Shown here one piece after another: positions 32,474-41,474 of a stretch of DNA of 64,000 bases (position 1 is its first letter; each line of letters opens with the position of its first letter). The position numbers were made by a program, and so were the translations under genes. The stretch is from Leptolyngbya sp. NIES-3755 (GTDB taxonomy: Bacteria; Cyanobacteriota; Cyanobacteriia; Leptolyngbyales; Leptolyngbyaceae), in assembly GCA_001548435.1 (NCBI GenBank), contig AP017308.1, positions 3,233,030 through 3,297,029 on the forward strand. The letters are read 5' to 3'. Under the pieces are notes generated by a model. That model was not told the origin of the DNA. It searched no databases and saw only the letters and a program-made list of their open reading frames with translations.

Positions 32474-34537
32474 ATGGGTTACGCAACTGAATCTAGTCCG
32501 CCTTCAGTTGAGGACAGAGCGCGATCGGGTGATCTCGAAGCGATCGCGTATTGGCTGAATGTGTTTCTGCTTCCCCATAATCTGTTTGCTCAAACTGAAG
32601 ATGCCCCCCAACCGGGCTGTATTCGTGTGTTTGTCGAGTTCCATCCGTCACCAGAAGTCGATGCTACTTCGCCCGAATTTCAACAGAGTCTAGTCCGCTT
32701 CATTTGTCATCACATCTGGAAATTAAATTCGGATGCGATCGAAGGGGTTCAAGTCGTGGCTCAATACATCGGCAAGCCGCAACTTCTCTGGCGCAAAACG
32801 GTGAAAGTGATTTCTCCCGCCCGTCGCGCAAAATTGGCAGAACGTTCAGAGCCGCAACCTTCACCGGATGTCATCAAGACCCGAATTCGGCAAGTCACGC
32901 GGCAGAAAGTTCAGTTTCGGGCATTACGATCGCTGCTATTAACCGGAACGACTGCGGCTGCGTTTATTTTCGGATGCTGGCTCGGTTATGCAGATTCCCC
33001 TACAGAGCAACAGACCGCGACTGCTGCAAATTCGGAAACGGTTCGATCAAATACGGTGACAACTGCATTAGAACCCGTTCAAGTCGAGACAGCGGGCAGT
33101 TCACAGGATGGAACAGCGACACTGTTATTTGGGGGCGATGTGTCGCTGACGCATACCTACACCGATCTGGTGAAAGATGATAAGCATTGGGCGTTTGCGG
33201 CACTTCAGGAGACTAAACTGGCGGATGTCTCGATCGTCAATCTTGAAGCGCCCTTTACAACTTCAACCGATTCGACTAAAAGCGATCCATTCAAAGTTGA
33301 TCCCGCTCAGGTGGAAGTGCTCAAAAATGGCGGAATTGGGCTGGTGAATCTTGCCAATAATCGCATTATGGATTACCAGGGTGCAGGATTAGAGGAAACG
33401 CTCAAAACCCTGGATCAAGCCGGAATTCGGCACTTTGGAGCGGGACGAGATGCGAAAGAAGCACGTCGCCCAGAAATTCTTGATGTCGATGGGCAACGAG
33501 TGGCATATCTTGGCTACTACGGCACAGCAGATCAAGCCGCAGGAGATTCCAAGCCCGGAACCAATCTGAAACAAAACGATCGCATTGCCGCAGATATTCA
33601 AGCGATTCGGAGTCAAGTCGATTGGGTGATCGTCAACTTCCACTGGGGCGAAGATATTTCTAAGTATCCGAATGATGCTCAGATGGCGTTAGCACGATTC
33701 TCGATCGATCAAGGAGCCGATCTAGTCATCGGTCATCATTCCAATATTTTGCAAGGTGCAGAAGTTTACAAAGGTCGCCCGATCGTTTACTCGCTTGGCA
33801 ACTTCATTTTCGGAGGTAAGACCGAGAGTGATTATGACACTGCAATGCTGCGAGTTGCTCTCAAAGATCGGCAAATGAGAGTTGAGTTGTTACCTGTCGA
33901 AGTGCAAGGATTTCAGCCGCATGTCGCGACAGGCGATCGTGGAAAAGAAATCTTGCATCAAATCGAATCTGTGTCCGATGTGTTCCAACAGCCGTTGAAG
34001 TCGCCCACTGTGATCGATGCTCGATCGAATACGGTGACTCACTCAGAAGAGTCGATCGTCAAACCAGATTCGCCGATCGATCAAACGACTCCATCCCCTG
34101 ATTTGCAGACAGAACCAGAATCGTCCCCTGATTCCCACACGGCTCCATCTCCTGATTTGCAAACAGCCCCGTCTTCTGACCCCCAGACGGCTCCAGAATC
34201 ATCTCCCGATTCGCAGATTGCTCCATCCCCAGAAGCCCCGCCTGAGGCGAGTCCGGATGCTTCGAGCGATCCTCACTCAACGCCCGATCCCGCTGCTCAA
34301 CCCACCCCAGATCAACCGTGGAATAACAATTCATTTACCAATCCAACGCAATCTCCGGCTCCGATGGTTCCGCAAACTGTGTCACCCAGTCCGCAAGCAA
34401 CCGATCCATCGAGCGATCGACAGACTGATTCCAGCAGCGATCTCAGTCGTTCCACACCGATCAACAGTCTCGAACCTGTGCATCGTCGGTATGCAGACCG
34501 TTCTTCTGAGACGACGACTGCTAATCTCCATCCTTAA
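32474..34537 (+). CDS. CapA-family (poly-gamma-glutamate synthesis-like) protein
   Basis: 687 residues from the ATG at 32474. An N-terminal cyanobacterial domain (1-120, LEAIAYWLNVFLLPHNLFAQ) precedes a membrane anchor ALRSLLLTGTTAAAFIFGC (about 150-172) and the CapA metallophosphatase-like domain: LFGGDVSLTHTY, VNLEAPFTTS, NLANNRIMDYQGAG, NFHWGEDISKYPN, GHHSNILQGAEVYKGRPIVY, SLGNFIFGG. The usual ANNH histidine is an arginine here. The last 150 residues are low-complexity Ser/Pro/Asp repeats (SSPDSQ, APSPDLQTAPSS), probably a cell-wall-spanning tail. Function in polymer synthesis is inferred from the family only. Confidence 0.85.
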   Translation: MGYATESSPPSVEDRARSGDLEAIAYWLNVFLLPHNLFAQTEDAPQPGCIRVFVEFHPSPEVDATSPEFQQSLVRFICHHIWKLNSDAIEGVQVVAQYIGKPQLLWRKTVKVISPARRAKLAERSEPQPSPDVIKTRIRQVTRQKVQFRALRSLLLTGTTAAAFIFGCWLGYADSPTEQQTATAANSETVRSNTVTTALEPVQVETAGSSQDGTATLLFGGDVSLTHTYTDLVKDDKHWAFAALQETKLADVSIVNLEAPFTTSTDSTKSDPFKVDPAQVEVLKNGGIGLVNLANNRIMDYQGAGLEETLKTLDQAGIRHFGAGRDAKEARRPEILDVDGQRVAYLGYYGTADQAAGDSKPGTNLKQNDRIAADIQAIRSQVDWVIVNFHWGEDISKYPNDAQMALARFSIDQGADLVIGHHSNILQGAEVYKGRPIVYSLGNFIFGGKTESDYDTAMLRVALKDRQMRVELLPVEVQGFQPHVATGDRGKEILHQIESVSDVFQQPLKSPTVIDARSNTVTHSEESIVKPDSPIDQTTPSPDLQTEPESSPDSHTAPSPDLQTAPSSDPQTAPESSPDSQIAPSPEAPPEASPDASSDPHSTPDPAAQPTPDQPWNNNSFTNPTQSPAPMVPQTVSPSPQATDPSSDRQTDSSSDLSRSTPINSLEPVHRRYADRSSETTTANLHP

Positions 34538-34557
34538 CACCATTTATTCACCTGCCT

Positions 34558-35427
34558 GTGTTTTCTATTGAACGTCGTCGCCTCCAATTTGATACTTACG
34601 TGCTTGCCGATCGAGCTTCTAATTCTAAGCTCGAAATCGTTCCCGATCGCGGCGGCATTATTACCAGTTGGCAAGTTCAGGGGCGCGAACTCCTTTATAT
34701 GGATACCGCTCGATTCGCTGATCCCACTCTTTCTGTAAGAGGTGGTATTCCAATTCTGTTTCCAATCTGCGGAAATCTACCGAATAATACATATACGTAT
34801 AAGGATCAGCCTTACACCCTGAAACAGCACGGGTTCGCACGGGATCTCCCTTGGGAAGTCGTGGGACAGAAAACCGATGGAGAATTGAGTTTTACGATCG
34901 CGCTTTCCAGTAATGCCCAAACCCTCGAAAAGTATCCGTTTCAGTTCCGATTGGAATTTACGTACACTTTGAAGGGTCAGACTTTAGAAATCGATCAAAA
35001 AATCACGAACCTTTCTGATGAAGCAATGCCGTTCTCGATCGGGTTTCATCCGTACTTTCTGGCATTAGAAAAGCACCAACTTCGATTTGAAATTCCCGCA
35101 ACCGAAGCACTTGATCAACGCACTCAAGACCGTTATCCGTTTTTCAACACGTTCGATTTTGCTCAAGATGAAATCGATTGGGCATTTCTAGAAGTCAGCC
35201 GCCAAGTCTCGAATGTCACGGATTTGAGCCGCCATACTCGAATTACGCTAACTGCCGCGAATGAATTCCCGATCCTTGTATTCTGGACGGTGAAAGGGAA
35301 GGATTTCTACTGTCTCGAACCTTGGAGTGCGCCTCGGAATGCTTTGAATACGGGAGATCGAATCTTGTCGATCGAGCCTGGAACGACGCTGAATACAACA
35401 GTGAGTTTGTCGGTGGAATTCTCATGA
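34558..35427 (+). CDS. Aldose 1-epimerase-family mutarotase
   Basis: 289 residues. Key segments are VPDRGGIITSWQVQGRELLY, VRGGIPILFPICGNLP, QHGFARDLPWEV (the catalytic-type histidine), SIGFHPYFL (second histidine) and CLEPWSAPRNALNTGDRILS with the glutamate near the end. The arrangement is that of the YeaD/galactose mutarotase-like group acting on hexoses or hexose-6-phosphates. GTG is the only sensible start, 20 bases after the CapA stop. The stop TGA is directly followed by the A-run of the terminator belonging to the convergent PEP-CTERM gene. Confidence 0.88.
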   Translation: MFSIERRRLQFDTYVLADRASNSKLEIVPDRGGIITSWQVQGRELLYMDTARFADPTLSVRGGIPILFPICGNLPNNTYTYKDQPYTLKQHGFARDLPWEVVGQKTDGELSFTIALSSNAQTLEKYPFQFRLEFTYTLKGQTLEIDQKITNLSDEAMPFSIGFHPYFLALEKHQLRFEIPATEALDQRTQDRYPFFNTFDFAQDEIDWAFLEVSRQVSNVTDLSRHTRITLTAANEFPILVFWTVKGKDFYCLEPWSAPRNALNTGDRILSIEPGTTLNTTVSLSVEFS

Positions 35428-35458
35428 AAAAAGCGATCGCCCCGTGAAGAGCGATCGC
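35427..35458 (-). terminator. Terminator made of two HIP1 octamers
   Basis: GCGATCGC at 35433-35440 and at 35451-35458 form a stem around a ten-base loop; on the minus strand six T residues follow. It ends the PEP-CTERM transcript and begins at the mutarotase stop codon. Confidence 0.75.
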
Positions 35459-35483
35459 GCTAGAGTTAGCTGCATTCGATCGT

Positions 35484-36350
35484 TTATTCTGCTTTTACGG
35501 TCCGACGACGGGTGAAGGCTGCAAGACCCACAACACCAAGCCCCAGTAAAGTTGCAGGTTCAGGAACTTTGGTCACTTCGACGCTCGACAGCGTGAAATC
35601 AGAATTTTTGTAGGATTGAGGGTAATACGGATTGCCCTTTTTATCTTTTAGAAGATTGCCATTCTTGTCTTTGGCAAACTGTCGAACTGCGGTCAAGCTG
35701 AATCCTGTCACCTTCAAATCGCCAAACGGATTGAGGATTTGATAAGCTCCACCGCTCCCTTGCGAGGAAGGCGATAGATTGATGACTGTACCGCCTAAGC
35801 TCCAAACCGCAGAGGATTGACCCGTGACGGTGAGTGTTCCTTGCTTGGTTCCGCCATCTGCGGTCGCCAGTGCCACTTCAAACACTTCATCTGCGTACAC
35901 GCCCGGACGATAGAGCAAATTCAGGTCTAGCTTGCTGACGACTCCCAACTTTTTGAAGCCCACGTGGAGCAATTCATCGAAATCGATTTCACCCTGTGAT
36001 CCAGTCGCTTCACCGTTTTGAGGATTGCTGCTGTCGACACCAATCCCCAGCGCGAATACTTCAGTGTTTTTCTTAACCACTTTGGTCAATTCTTTGACCG
36101 TGAGGGCAGGATTCGCACCATTACGGCTGGTCGATGCGGTCAGCGTGAAGAAGTCGTTCACAGTGCAGGATGAGCCACCGTAGAACTGTTTCACGTTATT
36201 GAATGTCCGTGAGTTCGGGGTGCAGCCGCCATCCAGGACATCTTGAGCATCGAAAGAGAAAGAAGCAGCGTGGGCAGCGGGTTGAATGGCAACGATCGCG
36301 CCACTTGCAATCACACTGGCGAGTAGAGAAAGAGAGAGAGGCTTATTCAT
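35484..36350 (-). CDS. PEP-CTERM sorted exported protein
   Basis: 288 residues. The signal peptide MNKPLSLSLLASVIASGAIV ends near HAAS. The mature part is rich in beta strands with two cysteines near the start (DGGCTPNS, GSSCTVND). The C-terminus VPEPATLLGLGVVGLAAFTR and a basic end RRTVKAE are the PEP-CTERM signal, which is cut by an exosortase after transport. The central region has no domain I can name. Such proteins are usually tied to extracellular polysaccharide in biofilm-forming bacteria. A structured leader precedes the gene. Confidence 0.9.
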   Translation of the reverse strand: MNKPLSLSLLASVIASGAIVAIQPAAHAASFSFDAQDVLDGGCTPNSRTFNNVKQFYGGSSCTVNDFFTLTASTSRNGANPALTVKELTKVVKKNTEVFALGIGVDSSNPQNGEATGSQGEIDFDELLHVGFKKLGVVSKLDLNLLYRPGVYADEVFEVALATADGGTKQGTLTVTGQSSAVWSLGGTVINLSPSSQGSGGAYQILNPFGDLKVTGFSLTAVRQFAKDKNGNLLKDKKGNPYYPQSYKNSDFTLSSVEVTKVPEPATLLGLGVVGLAAFTRRRTVKAE

Positions 36351-36730
36351 GATTAATTTCCAATCTGAGAAGAAGTTTTATGAGTAGAAATGCACAAGTT
36401 CACGATGCGTAAAACTTAGGAGGAGAGCGAAGGAACTCGGTATTTCTGAGGGCGGCTTGCGGTTCCTGTCTTCGATATATACAGGTTATTACGGATACTG
36501 CGTGGATGCCCTATCCGTATCTATTTATTTATCCAAGCTTTAAGCACTCTACGGAAATCACGAGTTTTCTATGAGGATATTGTCAGCATGAGAAGTCACA
36601 TGTTACTGAGGCATCATTGTTTAATTTGTTACTTCATACGCAAAATGCCCATACCTCTGCGGGAGAGATACGGGCAAAAGCTGGGGAATTTAACTAATTT
36701 TCCGCTAAGCGCGATCGAGAATCCGGATGA
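36351..36730. other. Leader of the PEP-CTERM gene and tail of the NblB-like gene
   Basis: 380 bases. Two hairpins on the minus strand lie about 85-135 bases before the PEP-CTERM start: CCTGT/ACAGG (36465-36485) and GGAAC/GTTCC (36432-36466) with an inner CTC...GAG. At 36649-36680 a stem of about 13 pairs (TGCCCGTATCTCT with AGAGGTATGGGCA on the minus strand) followed by TTTT is a likely terminator for the NblB-like gene. Confidence 0.55.
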
Positions 36731-37387
36731 TTACGCAGCGAGGATTTGTTGAGCGTGTTTTGCAACCTGTTCTGTTTCATCGTGGGCGAGGGTTTCGATC
36801 GTGGCTCTTGCCTCCGGAGTATTCAATCGTCCCAGGGCTTGCACCACTCGATCGCGGACTTGCCAATCCGGATCAGTCGCATACGGAGACAGTATTTCTA
36901 CTGCACGAGGATCGCCTAATTCTCCGAGTGATCCGATCGCTGCGGTTTTCACCAAGTCGCTATCTGAATTTAAGGCTTCTCTTAATAAATCAAACGATCG
37001 AGGATCGCCCAATTCTCCCAGTGCCGCGATCACACTGAAGCTCACCAGCCACTCCGGAGTTCTCCGATAAAGCGCTTCAAGCTCGTCATAAGCTTCTGTA
37101 AGTTGCAGTGCTCCAACGGAATCCGCCGCCGCTGCTTGCACATCGGGTTCAATATCTGCCAGCGCTACTTTTAACAAAGACAGAGCCGCAGAGCGATCTT
37201 GGCTCCCCAGAGAAGCGAGTTGACTGACGGCAGCATATCGCACCCGAACATTACTATCTGTCACGGGAGTTTGAATCAGTTCAAACGCGATCGCAGGATC
37301 AATGTCACGTAATTGATTAATCCCACGTAAGCGATCGCCAAAATCTTGGGATTGTAATAAGTCTCGAATCGAATCCGGTGTATTCAT
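36731..37387 (-). CDS. nblB: NblB-like HEAT-repeat protein
   Basis: 218 residues from the ATG at 37387. About six HEAT repeats run through the whole protein: RLRGINQLRDIDPAIAFEL, VRVRYAAVSQLASLG, VQAAAADSVGALQLTEAYDE, SFSVIAALGELGDPRSFDLL, VKTAAIGSLGELGDPRAVEI, VRDRVVQALGRLNTPEARA. The size and repeat pattern match NblB, a protein needed for phycobilisome degradation in nutrient starvation, and also the CpcE-type bilin lyases, which is why the name is tentative. A CBS-domain gene ends 19 bases upstream of it, so the two are probably co-transcribed. Confidence 0.72.
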   Translation of the reverse strand: MNTPDSIRDLLQSQDFGDRLRGINQLRDIDPAIAFELIQTPVTDSNVRVRYAAVSQLASLGSQDRSAALSLLKVALADIEPDVQAAAADSVGALQLTEAYDELEALYRRTPEWLVSFSVIAALGELGDPRSFDLLREALNSDSDLVKTAAIGSLGELGDPRAVEILSPYATDPDWQVRDRVVQALGRLNTPEARATIETLAHDETEQVAKHAQQILAA

Positions 37388-37406
37388 TTGCAAATCTCGT
37401 TATAAA

Positions 37407-37871
37407 TCAAGCTTGATCGGCTGCCATTGTGCGGATAATGTCGCCACGGGTGAGAATCCCGACGACTTGACCAGCAGGATCTAAGACAGGCAAGCGATGA
37501 ACTTTGCGATCGTGCATCACTTTGGCAGCTTTGGAAAGAGGCGTATCTGGAGTGGTTGTCACAGGGGCGGGACTCATTACTTCCCCGACCGTTTGCCCTA
37601 GCGCTTTATGGAGTTCTTTCTCGTAGCGTCCTGGATTTTCCAGATAGATGACACTATCGAGCAGCATGATATAGGCGGGAGGGGTGACATCGGTTTCGCG
37701 CCACATGAGATCGGTTTCGGAAATAATGCCGACTAAGTGTTGATTCGCATCAAGAACGGGTAAACCGCTGATGTGACGGTCAGCCAGAATTTTGATGACA
37801 TCGTTAATCGGAGTTTCAGGATGAACCGTGATCGGATTTTGGCTCATCGCGTCTGCAACAGTTTTTGCCAT
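37407..37871 (-). CDS. Tandem CBS-domain protein
   Basis: 154 residues consisting of two CBS domains. The first: VADAMSQNPITVHPETPIND ... ISGLPVLDANQHLVGIISETDL. The second: VGEVMSPAPVTTTPDTPLSK ... VHRLPVLDPAGQVVGILTRG. The linker (WRETDVTPPAYIMLLDSVIY) is of the kind found in stand-alone two-CBS regulators that bind adenosine nucleotides and modulate partner proteins. No catalytic domain is attached. It lies 19 bases upstream of the NblB-like gene, suggesting a joint role in energy-dependent control, which is inference. Confidence 0.9.
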   Translation of the reverse strand: MAKTVADAMSQNPITVHPETPINDVIKILADRHISGLPVLDANQHLVGIISETDLMWRETDVTPPAYIMLLDSVIYLENPGRYEKELHKALGQTVGEVMSPAPVTTTPDTPLSKAAKVMHDRKVHRLPVLDPAGQVVGILTRGDIIRTMAADQA

Positions 37872-38063
37872 GAAGATTGTCGATCGCGTTTATCAAAGGT
37901 CTTATGATCAATTATTCAAGAATTCCTGACCGTGACTCAGCCTGATTCACCGGATGTAACAAACGGATGATTGATGTCATATTCGTTACCGTTGCCGAGC
38001 GTACAAACTGAATCCTGAGAAATCTGCGATGATGAAGTCATTTCGTCACAACATCCGCGATCG

Positions 38064-39128
38064 ATGCAATCTTCACTCAGGCGAATTCTTACTGGAGTCG
38101 TCTTCTTTCTAATTACCGTTTTCCTGGCAACATTAGGCTATATTGTCGCGGGTTGGGCACCACTCGATGCGTTTTACATGGTGGTGATTACAGTGTTCGG
38201 GGTGGGGTTTGGAGAAGTTCGCCCTGTGAATACGCCGGAACTGAAAGTTTTTACAATGCTCGTGATCATCAGCGGGACATCGTCTGCGGTCTATGCTGTG
38301 GGCGGATTTGTGCAGATGGTGACTGAAGGCGAAATCAAGCAGATTTTACAAAGAAAACGTATGTCTGAAACGATCAAGGCGCTCGAAGATCATGTGATTA
38401 TCTGTGGATTTGGACGAATGGGACAGATTTTGGCAAAGAAACTGACCGATGCTCAAGTCACATTTGTGGTGATTGATAATGATGTCGATCGCATTGAGCA
38501 AGCCGAATCTCAAGGCTATCTGGTGCGGACGGGAAATGCGACCGATGATGCAGTGCTGTACAAGGCGGGAATTGATAGCGCGAAAGCTTTAGCGACAGTG
38601 CTTCCAGATGATGCGGCGAATGTATTTATCACGTTAACGGCTCGCGAATTGAATCCGAAGCTGATGATTCTCTCGCGGGGGGAACTGCCTTCGACTGAGA
38701 AAAAACTTCGACTCGCAGGCGCGGATCAAGTGGTGTTACCTGCCTCGATCAGTGCTTTGCGAATGGCGCACATGATTACGCATCCAGCGACCTTGGATTT
38801 CTTTAGCAAGGGTGACGATCGCAATACGCTGAATGAATTGCTTGGACAGATGGATATCCAGGTTGATGAGCTTGCGATTACCCAGAAGTCGGGCATGATC
38901 GGAGCCACGATCGGAGATATTGAAGTTCGAGGAAAAGGGACGCTGATTATCGTGGCGCTGCGACGGGCAGATGGAACGGTGATGACGCATCCGGGACAAA
39001 TGACCGTGTTGGGAGAAGGCGACGCGGTGATTGTGATGGGGCATCGGCAGGATATTCCAGCAATTATGCGAAGTTTAGTGGTGCGGAAGAGAATGCGATA
39101 TCGCGGATCGTCTCGGATTTGGAATTAA
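38064..39128 (+). CDS. Two-helix potassium channel with TrkA-N and TrkA-C domains
   Basis: 354 residues. Two membrane helices (about 7-30 and 60-83) flank the pore loop, whose filter TVFGVGFGE (43-51) is a variant of the canonical TxGYGD. The cytosolic RCK part starts with IICGFGRMGQILAKKL (Rossmann GFGRMG, 115-120), has DNDVDRIEQAE and the NATDDAVLYKAGID segment, and ends with a TrkA-C domain (GATIGDIEVRGKGTLIIVAL). This is the MthK/GsuK type, opened by ligand binding to the RCK ring. The start is ATG with no clear ribosome-binding site. Confidence 0.9.
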   Translation: MQSSLRRILTGVVFFLITVFLATLGYIVAGWAPLDAFYMVVITVFGVGFGEVRPVNTPELKVFTMLVIISGTSSAVYAVGGFVQMVTEGEIKQILQRKRMSETIKALEDHVIICGFGRMGQILAKKLTDAQVTFVVIDNDVDRIEQAESQGYLVRTGNATDDAVLYKAGIDSAKALATVLPDDAANVFITLTARELNPKLMILSRGELPSTEKKLRLAGADQVVLPASISALRMAHMITHPATLDFFSKGDDRNTLNELLGQMDIQVDELAITQKSGMIGATIGDIEVRGKGTLIIVALRRADGTVMTHPGQMTVLGEGDAVIVMGHRQDIPAIMRSLVVRKRMRYRGSSRIWN

Positions 39129-39171
39129 GTCACGGTACTGTGGAATTGTTTTGAGCGATCGGAGTTTTTCG

Positions 39172-40158
39172 ATGCGTTGTCCCCGTTTGTCAGATTTGCC
39201 CGCACCCCCTCCAGGCAAAATAGGATTTCCTTGGACAGAAGAGTGCGAACCGATTCCAGACACGCTTCCGAATGGTCAAGCTTGGGACAAAATTAGTATC
39301 GTGACACCGTCTTATCAGCAGGGCGAATTTATCGAAGAAACGATTCGATCGATATTACTGCAAGGCCATCCGAATCTGGAGTACATCATCATTGATGGCG
39401 GTAGCACAGATGGAACGGTTGAGATGATTCGGAAATATGAGCCGTTTTTAACTGATTGGGTCAGTGAACGCGATCGAGGACAGTCTCACGCGATTAATAA
39501 AGGCTGGGAACGGGCAACTGGGGAGATCTTGCACTTTCTCAATTCGGATGATCTCTTGCTGCCTGGAGCATTAGGAACGATCGCTCAGGTATTTTCTGAG
39601 AATCCAGCAATTCAAGTCGTTTCAGGGGTTTGTCCGGTGAAAGATGTGGAGCTAAAAGAAGAACTGCGGACAAAGCGACCGAGAGCCTTTGATTTGGCGT
39701 ATTTTTTGCTCGATCGAGAAGGCATCGGACAGCCTGCAACGTTTATCCGACGAGAAGTTTACGAAAAAACAGGCGGCATGGATGAACGCTTGCATTACAC
39801 GCTCGATCGCGAATATTGGATGCGGGTGTGTTTGCGCTGTCCAGGCGTTCAGGTTGCACAATTAAATCAGCCTTTAGCAATTTTTCGGTGGCAATCGGAC
39901 TGCAAGTCGGCTCAAAGTGAAGCATCGTACTGCGAACGCGAACAATTGCTAGATATCTATTTTTCGGAATTCGAGTTACCAGATGATTTACGATCGCTAA
40001 AACGAGAAGCTTACCTAACGTTCTATTCAACTGCGACGGACTTGTGCCAGCGAACTCAGGCAAAACGCAAAGCGATCGAATACTTCTTCAAAGCGATGTA
40101 CTGGAATCCTCGTTTAATTCGATCGACTCCCAGATTTTTGCTCAAGTTGTTGAAGTAA
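39172..40158 (+). CDS. Family 2 glycosyltransferase
   Basis: 328 residues from the ATG at 39172 (GGAG eight bases upstream), favoured over a TTG seven codons earlier. The GT-A fold opens with ISIVTPSYQQGEFIEETIRS, then YIIIDGGSTDGTVEMI, the sugar-nucleotide site SERDRGQSHAINKG and the metal-binding FLNSDDLLLPGAL. TFIRREVYEKTGGMDERLHY is typical. It transfers a sugar from a nucleotide donor, acceptor unknown. No polysaccharide cluster surrounds it. Its 3' end overlaps the convergent EAL gene by 17 bases. Confidence 0.9.
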   Translation: MRCPRLSDLPAPPPGKIGFPWTEECEPIPDTLPNGQAWDKISIVTPSYQQGEFIEETIRSILLQGHPNLEYIIIDGGSTDGTVEMIRKYEPFLTDWVSERDRGQSHAINKGWERATGEILHFLNSDDLLLPGALGTIAQVFSENPAIQVVSGVCPVKDVELKEELRTKRPRAFDLAYFLLDREGIGQPATFIRREVYEKTGGMDERLHYTLDREYWMRVCLRCPGVQVAQLNQPLAIFRWQSDCKSAQSEASYCEREQLLDIYFSEFELPDDLRSLKREAYLTFYSTATDLCQRTQAKRKAIEYFFKAMYWNPRLIRSTPRFLLKLLK

Positions 40159-41233
40159 CCGAAGCTCGATCGCGGGATCTGAATAGAGACGGCTTTCGGA
40201 TAATCCCAAGAGGTTTACGACTCGGCATTCCCAAACCAAATCCCTGTCCTAGATTCACCCCAATCGATCGACAAAATTCGATATCTTCTGAAGCTTCCAA
40301 TCCTTCTGCAAGTACCGTAATTCCAAGTTCTTGCGCCACACGAACTAAGCTTTTCACCATCACTTGTTTCAGGTCATAGCGACTACAGCCATCGATCAAA
40401 CGTCGATCGAGCTTAATCACATCCGGGCGCAATTCCGTACAGTAATGGTCGATCGCGACATTGCTTCCCAAATCATCCAACGCGAGTCCGAATCCCCCAG
40501 CTCGAATTTGCTCGATCACTTTCGACAGATTCGGATGATTGTTCAAAGCTTCCACTTCAGTCAGTTCAAACACAATCTGATTCGGGTGCAATCCTAGATC
40601 GAGAACCTGCTGAAAGTTATGTTCTAACGATTCGGGATGATGTGCGATCGCGTTCGGCAACACATTGATAAAAAAGATCGGACGATCCGAATGACTCCAC
40701 TGTGCCAAAGCACTAAAACACTTTGATCGAGCTAAGTTATCAAACTCACGAGTCAGATTCATCGTCAGTGCAGCATCGATCAATTGCTGTCCATTAAATA
40801 GCTGTCCTTGATCATTCTGAGCACGTGCCAAACATTCATGCGCCACCACTTGACCCGAATTCAGATCAAAGATCGGCTGATAGTTAAAAAAGAGTTGCTG
40901 TTGAGCTAACACTTGAAAGAACCAAGCATGTTTTACCAGCATTGTCATTTGACTCAGCGGTTGAGCATTCAGGAATTCACTGAGTAACGGAGCAGCATCG
41001 AGCGGCGATCGCGTCACAATATAACGAGAAAGCGCCTGTCCCTGATCCGAAATCCGCTGACAGAGCAAGATAAACAGATTAGACAATTCAAATTCGTTCA
41101 CCGTCCGGTAAAGTAGTTGCGGCACGATCGCGATTTTTTGAAAGCCCAATTGATACAGCACCAAATAGGTTTCTCGATCGCTCGGCTGTACGATGAGCTT
41201 TAGCGAGTAACTGAACTGAGGAGTGATTTGCAC
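40142..41233 (-). CDS. EAL-domain c-di-GMP phosphodiesterase
   Basis: 363 residues. An N-terminal domain of about 110 residues (DICT-like or unassigned: RETYLVLYQLGFQKIAIVPQ) precedes the EAL domain. The first motif is HECLAR rather than EAL, but its glutamate is present (E133), as are N190, E223 in ELTE, D253-D254 in DDLG, K274, E310 in EGLE and Q330. All residues needed for metal binding and hydrolysis appear to be present, so an active c-di-GMP phosphodiesterase is expected. The start is GTG, with no obvious ribosome-binding site. The tail overlaps the glycosyltransferase gene. Confidence 0.88.
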   Translation of the reverse strand: MQITPQFSYSLKLIVQPSDRETYLVLYQLGFQKIAIVPQLLYRTVNEFELSNLFILLCQRISDQGQALSRYIVTRSPLDAAPLLSEFLNAQPLSQMTMLVKHAWFFQVLAQQQLFFNYQPIFDLNSGQVVAHECLARAQNDQGQLFNGQQLIDAALTMNLTREFDNLARSKCFSALAQWSHSDRPIFFINVLPNAIAHHPESLEHNFQQVLDLGLHPNQIVFELTEVEALNNHPNLSKVIEQIRAGGFGLALDDLGSNVAIDHYCTELRPDVIKLDRRLIDGCSRYDLKQVMVKSLVRVAQELGITVLAEGLEASEDIEFCRSIGVNLGQGFGLGMPSRKPLGIIRKPSLFRSRDRASVTSTT

Positions 41234-41474
41234 AAAAGAAAACCCTTCGCGTGAGACAGATGCGATGGTAATGCCCTGATCCTAAAGAGACGATCGCGCT
41301 TGATTAATCCGCCGAGCGTCTAAAATAATTCCGCACTTATACGGTATCAAATACAGCTTCAATCTTGCCATTTCCACGACTCGCTTTATGTAATTTCCAT
41401 AATTTGGGCGAAAAATCCGCAAGAAATCGATTGCATGAGATCATTTCTTAAGTGTTATTTTCTTGCCCCGACCT

